DNA of 64,000 nt from Paenibacillus humicus NBRC 102415. Its GTDB lineage: Bacteria > Bacillota > Bacilli > Paenibacillales > Paenibacillaceae. Below are positions 7,898-15,547 of the stretch, piece by piece (position 1 is the stretch's first letter; each line of letters begins with the position of its first letter). Location: contig NZ_BIMD01000021.1 in NCBI RefSeq assembly GCF_004000905.1, positions 1 to 64,000 on the forward strand, in the 5' to 3' direction. Made by a program: the position numbers and the translations under genes. The notes under the pieces are model-generated. The model was not told where the DNA came from and did not search any database. It worked only from the letters and a program-made list of their open reading frames with translations.

Positions 7898-8214
7898 CGT
7901 TCGACACCTTCCTTGATCAATTCATCCACCGCGATCGAGAACGACCGCCATTCGCTGATGAGAGACATGAGATGGGAATGTCCCTGCGGGGTCAGCTTGT
8001 AGTACTTGCGGGGAGGCCCCTCCGTCGATTCCCGGAGATAGGTCGTGAAATAGCCTTCCTGCGTCAGGCGGTTGAGCAGCGGATAGACGCTCCCGACCGC
8101 GACCTCGAACTTTGCGGACATCGCGACGGCGAGCTCGTAACCGTACCGGTCTTCCCATGCCGCAAGTGCAAGCACGCATAGATCCAGCACACCTTTTTTG
8201 AATTGTACATTCAT
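7894..8214 (-). CDS. PadR family transcriptional regulator
   Basis: The 106-residue winged-helix protein has the PadR core: KGVLDLCVLALAAWEDRYGYELAVAMS, GSVYPLLNRLTQEGYFTTYLRES, then GPPRKYYKLTPQGHSHL. It lacks the long second helical domain, so it is a short PadR type that dimerises through its C-terminal helix. As the first gene of the operon it most likely represses its own promoter in 8215-8300 and so controls the DUF1700 and DUF4097 genes. The inducer is unknown. Confidence 0.9.
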   Translation of the reverse strand: MNVQFKKGVLDLCVLALAAWEDRYGYELAVAMSAKFEVAVGSVYPLLNRLTQEGYFTTYLRESTEGPPRKYYKLTPQGHSHLMSLISEWRSFSIAVDELIKEGVER

Positions 8215-8415
8215 ATGCGTTGCTCCTAACTATAATAAGGTATTCATTAATGTAGAATAGCTGGCTGTGAAGAATACCGTCCGATGGCTATACTATACCA
8301 CTCACTATTATGCTTTGCAATATAGACTTGGAAATATTGGCAGATGCCCGGAGAGGTTTCCTAAAAAACGAAAACCTTGAAAAAGCAAACCTCACACCTT
8401 GAGGATGCCTCATTG

Positions 8416-8431
8416 TTGAAAACGATTTCTT
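8416..8431 (+). promoter_or_regulatory. catabolite-responsive element (cre) for CcpA
   Basis: The 16 bases TTGAAAACGATTTCTT match the Bacillus cre consensus WTGNAANCGNWNNCWW at every defined position. The site is 44 bp upstream of the GTG start of the sugar-binding protein gene. A position this close to or within the promoter predicts repression of the transporter by CcpA/HPr-Ser-P when a preferred sugar is present. The core promoter itself was not resolved. Confidence 0.75.
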
Positions 8432-8474
8432 GGCGGATAATTCGACTATAAACTTTGCAAGGGGGACACAACAG

Positions 8475-9866
8475 GTGGAAAACCAAGTAAAGAAAAACCA
8501 CGCCATCAAAAAAACGGTCAGCGTCCTGACTATCGGCGCTCTTGCAGTCGGCCTCGCAGCCTGCGGCAGCAGCAACGACAATAACGGGGGCAATTCCGGC
8601 GGAACGAACACGGCAGCCAACACGGGATCGAGCACGAATGCCGGAGGCGCCGCGACGGATTCCGGCAAGAAAGTCACGATTACATTCCAGAACATTTATC
8701 CGGACGCGACTTCTCCGGCCAACAAGCTGCTGAAGGAGCTCGTCGCCCAATACGAATCCGAGCATCCGAACATCAAGATCGAGCTGGATTCGCTCAATAC
8801 CGACCAGCAGAAGCTGAAGCTGAAAACGCAGGCCGGCAACAAAGAGATTCCGGATATCACGATTGTGAACCCGGCGGCTCAGATGAAGCCATACGTGGAT
8901 GCCAAGCTCCTCGCTCCGCTCAACGATATGCTGGATCAGAACGGCCTGAAGGATACCTTCCAAAAAGGCCTGCTCGATTACTACAGCTTCGACGGCAACA
9001 CGTACGCGCTTCCTGACGGCAACAATATCGAAGTCGTCTACTACAACAAGGACCTGTTCACCCAAGCCGGCATCAGCGACGTTCCGAAAACGTTCGACGA
9101 GCTGATCGCAGACGTGAAGGCGCTCAAGGCCAAAGGCATCACTCCAATCGCCATCGGCGAGAAGGACACCTGGACCGGCTCCTTCCTGTTCATGAACATC
9201 CTGCTCCGCACGAACGGCGGCCCTGGTTTCCTGCAGGACGTTCTCGACGGCAAGAAGGACTTCAACGATCCGGCGTTCACGGAAGCGGTCGACGCCTTCC
9301 AGGAGCTGGTTCAAGCCGGAGCGTTCCCTGAAGGCGCGACTTCCATCGACGCCAATGCCGGCGGCAACATCTTCAAAACCGGCAAAGCGGCCATGTTCAT
9401 CATCGGTTCGTGGGAAACGGGCAACATCGACGCTTCCTCGGTAGCGGGCAAAGTCGGAGCCTTCACGTTCCCGACCGTAAACGGCAAAGGCGACCTGAAC
9501 CAGTTCATGCTGGCACCGGGATCCGGCTTCGCGATCTCCGCGAACAGCAAGCATCTGCAAGAAACGAAGGACTTCCTGAACTTCTTCATGACGGAGTTCC
9601 CGAAAAAGAAATTCGAGCTTAAAGACGCTGTCGGCGTAGGCCAAGTGGTTGAAGGCGACTTCAAGGCGGCAGGCTACTCGGATCTGGCCATCAACATCCT
9701 GGATCTGTTCAAAAACGTCAGCGGCGGAGACCTCGCCTTCGACAACACGATGAACCCTGCGGTCGCGCAAGCGCATCTGAGCAGCATCCAGAACCTCTTC
9801 GTCCAGAAGGTAGACTCCAAGCAAGTGGCAAAAGAACACCAAGACGCATTCGCTGCCAACAAGTAA
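8475..9866 (+). CDS. sugar ABC transporter substrate-binding lipoprotein
   Basis: This family 1 extracellular binding protein has 463 residues and captures a sugar for the permeases that follow. The signal peptide has a basic start, a hydrophobic core and the lipobox LAAC with lipidated Cys30, followed by an Asn/Gly/Ser linker. The GTG at 8475 is chosen because AAGGGGG ends about 9 bases upstream; earlier in-frame codons fall on the cre box. The conserved ENIYPDATSPANKLLKELVAQYESEHPNI-like start and ALPDGNNIEVVYYNKDLF region are typical of CUT1 binding proteins. The sugar cannot be read from sequence. Confidence 0.92.
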   Translation: MENQVKKNHAIKKTVSVLTIGALAVGLAACGSSNDNNGGNSGGTNTAANTGSSTNAGGAATDSGKKVTITFQNIYPDATSPANKLLKELVAQYESEHPNIKIELDSLNTDQQKLKLKTQAGNKEIPDITIVNPAAQMKPYVDAKLLAPLNDMLDQNGLKDTFQKGLLDYYSFDGNTYALPDGNNIEVVYYNKDLFTQAGISDVPKTFDELIADVKALKAKGITPIAIGEKDTWTGSFLFMNILLRTNGGPGFLQDVLDGKKDFNDPAFTEAVDAFQELVQAGAFPEGATSIDANAGGNIFKTGKAAMFIIGSWETGNIDASSVAGKVGAFTFPTVNGKGDLNQFMLAPGSGFAISANSKHLQETKDFLNFFMTEFPKKKFELKDAVGVGQVVEGDFKAAGYSDLAINILDLFKNVSGGDLAFDNTMNPAVAQAHLSSIQNLFVQKVDSKQVAKEHQDAFAANK

Positions 9867-9913
9867 GCGATAGCAAGGCGCATGCCGGCGCCAGAAGCCG
9901 GATCGAGATGGGC

Positions 9914-9949
9914 GGCAAGGGCGGACTCCGGCATGGAGCCGCCCTTGCC
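9914..9949 (+). promoter_or_regulatory. intra-operon hairpin between binding protein and permease genes
   Basis: A 15-bp stem with one bulged A (GGCAAGGGCGG + CTCC pairing with GGAG + CCGCCCTTGCC) closes a GGCAT loop. No U-run follows, so it is more likely an mRNA-stabilising or partial attenuation element that raises binding-protein levels over permease levels than a full terminator. Confidence 0.7.
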
Positions 9950-9987
9950 CCGCTCCATGCGATAGAGAACGGAGGAGTTGAAGAACC

Positions 9988-10881
9988 ATGAATGTGCTCA
10001 AGGTCCCCAAGCTTACGATTGCCGTGTTCGTTCTGCCTTGCTTGCTGCTGTATGTCAGCATGGTGTTCGTGCCGATCCTGTTTTCCGTCTACAACAGTAC
10101 GTTCCAGTGGGACGGCCTTTCCTCGGTGAAAGAGTTCGTCGGCCTGGAAAACTATAAGAATATCCTGCTTAACGATCCTTACTTCTGGCCTGCCGTCCGG
10201 CGCACGCTCATGTACGCCGTCTTCTCCATGGTGGAGATTCCGGTCTGCCTGCTCTTTGCAATTCTGATCAACCGCTACGTCCGCAAGGGCAACACGCTCG
10301 TATCCATCTACTTCATGCCGGTCATCCTCTCGGTCGTCATCATCGGCCAGCTGTGGAAGACGATCTACAATCCGCTCGATATGGGCGGCATGATCAACGG
10401 CGTGCTGCATTTCCTGGGCATGGACTCGTCCATGAAGGCATGGCTGAGCTCGCCCAAGTTCGCGATGTACTGCCTTTATATCGTTTCGCTCTGGCAATAC
10501 TTCGGCTACCATCTGCTCATCCAGTTCACCGGGGTGCAGAATATTCCGGCCGATATTTACGAGGCCGCCCGGATCGACGGCGCCGAAGGCTTCAAGGCCG
10601 ACCGTTACATCACGCTTCCGCTGATCGTGCCGGTGTTCAAGATTTCCATCGTGCTGGCCTTCATCGGTTCGCTCCAGGCTTTCGACCTCATCATGGTCAT
10701 GACGGGCGGAGGTCCGGCCCATGCGACGGATGTCATCTCCACGCTCATGTACAACAATACGTTTATGTCCAATAAATACGGTTACGGCAGCGCGCTGGCC
10801 ATCGTTCTGGTCATCATCTGCCTGGTGTTCACGGTCCTCATCAACACGATTTTCAAACGCGTAGAGAATAAGGTAAGCTAA
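9988..10881 (+). CDS. sugar ABC transporter permease, MalF/UgpA type
   Basis: The 297-residue protein has six predicted membrane helices and the EAA loop that docks the ATPase (IYEAARIDGAEGFKADRYITLPLIVP, about residues 190-215). It pairs with the next gene to form the channel. No ATPase gene is present in this operon, so a shared MsmX-type ATPase elsewhere is expected. A GGAGG site lies ahead of the ATG. Confidence 0.93.
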   Translation: MNVLKVPKLTIAVFVLPCLLLYVSMVFVPILFSVYNSTFQWDGLSSVKEFVGLENYKNILLNDPYFWPAVRRTLMYAVFSMVEIPVCLLFAILINRYVRKGNTLVSIYFMPVILSVVIIGQLWKTIYNPLDMGGMINGVLHFLGMDSSMKAWLSSPKFAMYCLYIVSLWQYFGYHLLIQFTGVQNIPADIYEAARIDGAEGFKADRYITLPLIVPVFKISIVLAFIGSLQAFDLIMVMTGGGPAHATDVISTLMYNNTFMSNKYGYGSALAIVLVIICLVFTVLINTIFKRVENKVS

Positions 10882-10897
10882 GGGAGGAAAAACATCC

Positions 10898-11725
10898 ATG
10901 TCCGCTATCAAGAAATGGATCGTCTATCTTCTCCTGGCGATCCTTGTCGTAACCCAGCTGTACCCGCTGCTCTGGCTCGTCCTGTACTCGTTCAAGACCA
11001 ACGAGGAGATTTTGGGAGGCAGCTTCTTCGCCCTTCCTCAAAATCCCCGCTTCGCGAACTACACGGAAGCGTTCGAGGCAGGCAATTATCTTCGCTATCT
11101 TGCGAACAGCGTCATCGTCACGGTCGTCACGATGGTATGCGTCATCGTGCTGGCCAGCATGGTCGCCTACGCAATATCCCGGTTCCGCTGGAAGCTGGCG
11201 CCGGTCGCGCTCATCATCTTCATGCTGGGCCTGATGATCCCGATGCAGGCGACCTTGCTGCCGCTGATGACGATCTTCAAGGGCATTCCGTTCCTGAAAA
11301 ACACGCTCGGCATGCTTATTTTGCCTTATATCGCCTTCCAGACTCCGGTAGCGGTTTTCATCCTGAGCGGATTCATGAAAGGCATTCCGCATGAGATCGA
11401 GGAATCGGCATTCATGGACGGAGCGAGCGTCTACCGGATCTTCCGCAGCATCATCCTGCCGATCTCCGTTCCTCCGATCATGACGGTGTGTATCCTTACC
11501 TTCATTAATATCTGGAACGAATACATCCTGGCGGCGACGTTCATCTCCAAGGAAAGCCTCAAGACGCTTCCCTTCGGCGTCAACAGCTTCGTCAGCCAAT
11601 ATGCCGTCAACTACGGCAATATCGGAGCGTTCCTCGTCATGGGCGCGATTCCGGTTATCCTGATCTACTTCATCCTGTCCGAGCGAATTACGAAGGGCAT
11701 GGTGGCAGGCGCGGTCAAAGGGTAA
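10898..11725 (+). CDS. sugar ABC transporter permease, MalG/UgpE type
   Basis: The 275-residue second permease has six membrane helices and the EAA loop variant EIEESAFMDGASVYRIFRSIILPISVP (about 165-190). It begins 17 bp after the first permease with a GGGAGG ribosome site. It is closely co-transcribed with its partner and with the binding protein upstream. Confidence 0.93.
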   Translation: MSAIKKWIVYLLLAILVVTQLYPLLWLVLYSFKTNEEILGGSFFALPQNPRFANYTEAFEAGNYLRYLANSVIVTVVTMVCVIVLASMVAYAISRFRWKLAPVALIIFMLGLMIPMQATLLPLMTIFKGIPFLKNTLGMLILPYIAFQTPVAVFILSGFMKGIPHEIEESAFMDGASVYRIFRSIILPISVPPIMTVCILTFINIWNEYILAATFISKESLKTLPFGVNSFVSQYAVNYGNIGAFLVMGAIPVILIYFILSERITKGMVAGAVKG

Positions 11726-11851
11726 AGGCTAGCTGCGCGGCTTCGGCCGAAAGCTGCTGCGCATCGACAGCAACAGCATCTGCGCATCGACGGCGAAGCC
11801 CCGCAGAGCACGGCTGAACGAAATAGATAAAAGCCGCCTGGTAAGCGGCGC

Positions 11852-11893
11852 GACAACCCCGTCCGTGAAACCGCTCACGGACGGGGATTTGTC
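11852..11893 (+). terminator. strong hairpin between transporter and kinase genes
   Basis: A perfect 12-bp stem (11857-11868 with 11875-11886) around an AACCGC loop is extended by outer GACAA/TTGTC pairing. No proper U-run follows, so it may terminate poorly, stabilise the upstream 3' end or attenuate transcription into the two-component genes. It also shows that the start codon at 11865 inside the stem is unlikely. The 126 bases before it contain two imperfect copies of a CTGCGCATCGAC motif. Confidence 0.65.
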
Positions 11894-11921
11894 ATTAAAA
11901 AACGGGAAGGGGTCATGCAGC

Positions 11922-13742
11922 TTGAAGCGGCGAGGAAGCAACTCATTTCAAACCTGGCTGTTCATCGTGCTGCTCAGCTGCATGACAGGCATGGTGATCA
12001 TCGTCAGCCTGCTGTTCTACAACCGGACGACAGAGCAGCTGAGGGCAAAGATCCACGATCTCTCCAGCAAAAACGTCGCCCAGACAATCGGCCTGTTCGA
12101 TCTGGTCGACAAAGGCTTCGACAGCCTGTCCAAGTCGATCAGCAACAACTTTGATCTCGTCCGCCTGCTGACCAGCCATCCGACCGAGCCTCAAGAGCAG
12201 TTCGCGAATGAGAGGGCGATCACGAACATTATCGGAACGAACTTCTTTTCCCGCGACGACCTGATCGGCATCCATGTCATGACGAACCAAAAGCGCATCT
12301 ACAACTATGGGAACTACATCAACGAGGTCAAGCCGGGCTACGACAAGACCGGCTGGTACAAAAGCATCGTCGACGAAGGCGGGAAAATCGTCTGGCTGGG
12401 CCTATTTCCAACATCCGTCATCGATGAGAACGAAACCCGTCCGGTCCTGGCCTTCGGGCGTCAGCTGTATGATCTCGATGTGCACAAGCCGATTGGAGTC
12501 GTTCTCTACGAAACAAGCCCGGCCCCGATATTGAAGGCGCTTGAAAATCTCAAGCTCAGCTCCAACAGCAAGGTCTATCTGCTCGATGAGCGCGGCAGTC
12601 TCGTCAGCGCTACCGACGGCTCGGAGGACCTGCCGGCATTCGCCGATGTCCGCCGCCCGGATAACGTCGGAGAGACCGAGGTATACAGCCGGGACGGCCG
12701 GCTCATCGTCACGTCGCGCCTTCCGTTCGCAGACTGGACAGCCATCACGGTCACGCCGGAAAAGGATTTGAACGTCGAGCTGGTGGAGATGCGCCGGTAC
12801 TTGTTTATCGTTGGGCTTATCCTCATTCTTGTCTCCATCGTCGTAGCGACGATACTGTCCAACACGATTTCTTCGCCGCTCAAGCGGGTCATCCGCGAGA
12901 TGAAAAAGGTCGAGCTCGGCAATTTCCAAGGGCAGGTTCAGGTCCGGAGCTACCGGGAAATCAATTCGCTGGCCGGCTCCTTCAATGAAATGGTGCGGCA
13001 GATCGATCAGCTCGTCGAGCGGGTGAAGATCAGCTCGATGAGCGAGAAGAACGCGGAGCTGCTGGCGCTTCAGTCCCAGGTCAATCCCCATTTCCTGTAC
13101 AATACGCTGGACATGATCTATTGGATGCTCGACGAAAAGGAAGAGGATCATCTCGGCGAGGTCGTTCTGTCCCTCTCCCGCATGTTCCGCTACAGCAGCC
13201 ATTGGGAGCAGGGGGCGCTGGTGACGCTGGGCGAGGAGCTGGAGCAGATCCGCGATTATCTGACGATCATTACGATCCGGCTCGAAGGCAGAGTCTCGGT
13301 GATCATGGAAGTTCCGCCCGAATATCTTTCGGTTCCGCTGCCGAAAATGACGCTGCAGCCGATTATCGAGAATGCTGTCAAGCATGGACTTGAGCCGCTT
13401 GGCGGTGAAGGATGCCTGGTCATCACCGCCGGCAGCCAGGGGGCGCGGCTGACGATTACGGTGAAGGATAACGGAGTCGGGATGGATGCGGCCGCGCTGG
13501 CCATGCTCAGAGCCTCTCTGGACAGCGAGATCAACGCGCCGGGAAACGTCTTGGAGCCGGGGATCAAGCGCAAGGGCGGCATTGGCCTTCCCAACGTGCA
13601 CCGCCGCCTCATCCACACATTCGGACCGGAATATGGACTGCGCCTGAGCAGCGAGAGAGACGAGGGAACGACGGCATCCATCACGCTCCCGCTTCCGCCG
13701 CGCCAGACGCCGGTTATTCCGCTACCCAAGAAGGAGGAGTGA
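11922..13742 (+). CDS. sensor histidine kinase, YesM type
   Basis: This is a 607-residue membrane kinase from the TTG at 11922, which is preceded by GGGAAGGGG; the ATG at 11865 lies in a hairpin. Order: membrane helix near 15-35, a large extracellular sensor domain to about 290, a second helix near 300-320, a HAMP segment to about 375, then a His_kinase domain with the phospho-accepting His in QSQVNPHFLYNTLDMI, and an HATPase_c domain (IIENAVKHGLEP, DNGVGM, GIGLPNVHRRL). It probably senses the sugar or its binding protein and phosphorylates the adjacent regulator. Confidence 0.93.
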   Translation: MKRRGSNSFQTWLFIVLLSCMTGMVIIVSLLFYNRTTEQLRAKIHDLSSKNVAQTIGLFDLVDKGFDSLSKSISNNFDLVRLLTSHPTEPQEQFANERAITNIIGTNFFSRDDLIGIHVMTNQKRIYNYGNYINEVKPGYDKTGWYKSIVDEGGKIVWLGLFPTSVIDENETRPVLAFGRQLYDLDVHKPIGVVLYETSPAPILKALENLKLSSNSKVYLLDERGSLVSATDGSEDLPAFADVRRPDNVGETEVYSRDGRLIVTSRLPFADWTAITVTPEKDLNVELVEMRRYLFIVGLILILVSIVVATILSNTISSPLKRVIREMKKVELGNFQGQVQVRSYREINSLAGSFNEMVRQIDQLVERVKISSMSEKNAELLALQSQVNPHFLYNTLDMIYWMLDEKEEDHLGEVVLSLSRMFRYSSHWEQGALVTLGEELEQIRDYLTIITIRLEGRVSVIMEVPPEYLSVPLPKMTLQPIIENAVKHGLEPLGGEGCLVITAGSQGARLTITVKDNGVGMDAAALAMLRASLDSEINAPGNVLEPGIKRKGGIGLPNVHRRLIHTFGPEYGLRLSSERDEGTTASITLPLPPRQTPVIPLPKKEE

Positions 13743-13745
13743 CTC

Positions 13746-14945
13746 ATGCATATTCTGGTCGCCGACGATGAAAGCATCATCCGGACAGGGGTGAGACGGA
13801 CGCTGGAGCAGGCACGGCCCGGATATACGATCCACTTGGCGGATTCCGCCGATCAAGCGGCGAAGCTGCTTACGGAGCATCCGATCGATATCGTGCTGAC
13901 GGACATCCTCATGCCCGGCATGAACGGTCTGGAGTTCATGCAGCTGTCGAGAGCGAAGCATCCCGGAATCAAATGGGTCGTCATATCGGCTCATTCGGAA
14001 TTTTCCTATGCGCAGAAGGCGGTGCAGCTGGGGGCCAAGGACTATCTGTTGAAGCCGATCGGTAAAAAGCGGCTCGTCGAGCTTCTGGAAGAGCTGGAGG
14101 CGGAGCTTGGCCGGGAGCGGTCGGAGGTCAAGCAAAGCGAGCTGCTGAGGACGAATTTGAAATACTTGCGGGAAGGCATGTTCCAAAGGCTGGCTGCAGG
14201 CCATGATATCCGAAACCTGGACATCGGGCCGCTCATGGACCGGTATCCGGAATTTTATCTCGTCGTCGTCCGTTTGGAGGCGGGCAGCCGCGATGCGGGG
14301 CTGGAGCATTTCATCGTGGACAATGTGTTCTCCGAGCTCATCGGCCGTTACGGCGAAGGCTTCGTCGTCAGCTACGACCGGCTGACGCTGATCGGGCTCG
14401 CTTCCGTAGAGACCGAGGACGCGTTTGCCCAGCTGATCGCTTCGCTGCGGGGATATTTGGGCCATTATCTGAAGCTTCCTTTCCGAATAGCAAGCAGCGG
14501 CGTCATGAAGGAGATCCGTTCCGTCCCGGACACGATCATGAAGCTTGCCCGCCAGGCATCGCATGCCGCGGCCGGACAGGAGGAGGCGGTCCGGATCAAG
14601 GGAGGCAGCGACAACAAGGCGATTGAAGTCGCGCTCCAGTATATTGAGGCGCATTATAAGGAAGAAACTCTATCGCTCGAGAGGATCGCTTCCGTCGTTT
14701 ACCTCAATCCGGTCTACTTCAGCCAGCTGTTCAAGCAGAAGACCGGGCAGGGCTTCAAGGACTACATCATCGGGCTGAGGCTGGAGGAAGCCAAGCTGCT
14801 GCTGCGGGAATCGGATCTGAAGCTCGCGGATATCGCGGAGCGGATCGGATATCAGGACATGCGCCATTTCACGCAAGTATTCCGCAAGAGATTCATGCAG
14901 ACGCCGACGGAATATCGGACCCGCAAGAAAATGGAACAGCGGTAA
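13746..14945 (+). CDS. AraC-type response regulator, YesN family
   Basis: The 399-residue regulator has a receiver domain (D7, D8, phospho-acceptor D53 in VLTDILMPGMNG, and K103 in YLLKP), a middle region of unknown function and a C-terminal double helix-turn-helix AraC domain (about 285-395, with LERIASVVYLNPVYFSQLFKQKTGQGF and LADIAERIGYQDMRHFTQVFRKRF). It starts 3 bp after the kinase with AAGGAGGA in the kinase tail. The likely target is the transporter promoter upstream. Confidence 0.93.
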   Translation: MHILVADDESIIRTGVRRTLEQARPGYTIHLADSADQAAKLLTEHPIDIVLTDILMPGMNGLEFMQLSRAKHPGIKWVVISAHSEFSYAQKAVQLGAKDYLLKPIGKKRLVELLEELEAELGRERSEVKQSELLRTNLKYLREGMFQRLAAGHDIRNLDIGPLMDRYPEFYLVVVRLEAGSRDAGLEHFIVDNVFSELIGRYGEGFVVSYDRLTLIGLASVETEDAFAQLIASLRGYLGHYLKLPFRIASSGVMKEIRSVPDTIMKLARQASHAAAGQEEAVRIKGGSDNKAIEVALQYIEAHYKEETLSLERIASVVYLNPVYFSQLFKQKTGQGFKDYIIGLRLEEAKLLLRESDLKLADIAERIGYQDMRHFTQVFRKRFMQTPTEYRTRKKMEQR

Positions 14946-14979
14946 CTGTCCATAGCTGACATGGACGTGGCACCTAATT

Positions 14980-15020
14980 AGGCTTCCCGCCTCTTCAAGA
15001 GGGCCGGGATGCCTATTTAT
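14980..15020 (+). terminator. intrinsic terminator after the response regulator
   Basis: The segments AGGC, TCCCG and CCTCTT pair with AAGAGG, CGGGA and GCCT around a tiny loop, with small internal mismatches. A T-rich tail follows. It closes the transporter-regulator operon about 35 bp after the stop codon. Confidence 0.8.
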
Positions 15021-15473
15021 GTAAAAGGCGATTCGGGATCTGGAAGGAAGTGTGGGAAACGGCAATCCTTCCAGGGAACCATGTATATAGAAGGGAAGTC
15101 AGGTGAGAATAGGACAGTGGCGGGATTGGAAACAGCCGGCGGGTTCTATCGGGGCTTTTGCCGGCTGGTCGGGGAGAGGTCGTTTGCCGGTTGTAGAAGA
15201 CCGGAACAGCTCGGGGAATTTATAAATAAAGATGAGAATCCATAAATAAAAATTCATCTTGATTTGCTTAGAAATTGTAAAGAATAGGGCAAGTTTTCCG
15301 ATAAATCATTTCATCCGTTGCGGCTCCTATGAATAATACTTTATCAAATAATTGCGTTAATTGAATGAAGCGTCAGTGTGATGAAATTAACATTGAATAA
15401 TTATAAGTGTAAAAAATTGAGAATTCTCCTTGAGGCGCGAATAAATTTATCGGCCGAAAGAAAATAATGCAAG
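15021..15473. other. non-coding AT-rich region upstream of opp
   Basis: The 600-bp gap between the response regulator and oppA turns from about 55% GC near 15150 to strongly AT-rich after 15235, unlike its surroundings. A 78-codon open frame at 15009-15245 overlaps the terminator and has no ribosome site, so I do not call it. The AT-rich part probably contains regulator binding sites for the opp operon, for example CodY, but I could not find a full CodY box. Confidence 0.5.
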
Positions 15474-15502
15474 TTGTTATTCTTACTATGTAATAGTATA
15501 AT
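15474..15502 (+). promoter_or_regulatory. sigma-A promoter for oppA
   Basis: TTGTTA (15474-15479) and a perfect TATAAT (15497-15502) are separated by exactly 17 bp. They lie 45 bp upstream of the GTG start of oppA in the AT-rich region. This is the best vegetative promoter seen in the window. Confidence 0.8.
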
Positions 15503-15547
15503 TCATTTATGCTATTCAACCATTAATGTGAGGGGCGTGTAAGGTTA

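Noticed and set aside
8361-10061. 566-codon minus-strand frame over the sugar-binding protein
   Set aside because: Antisense to a well-supported lipoprotein gene and no start region.
15009-15245. 78-codon frame before oppA
   Set aside because: Starts in the terminator of the response regulator gene, has no ribosome site and no recognisable family.
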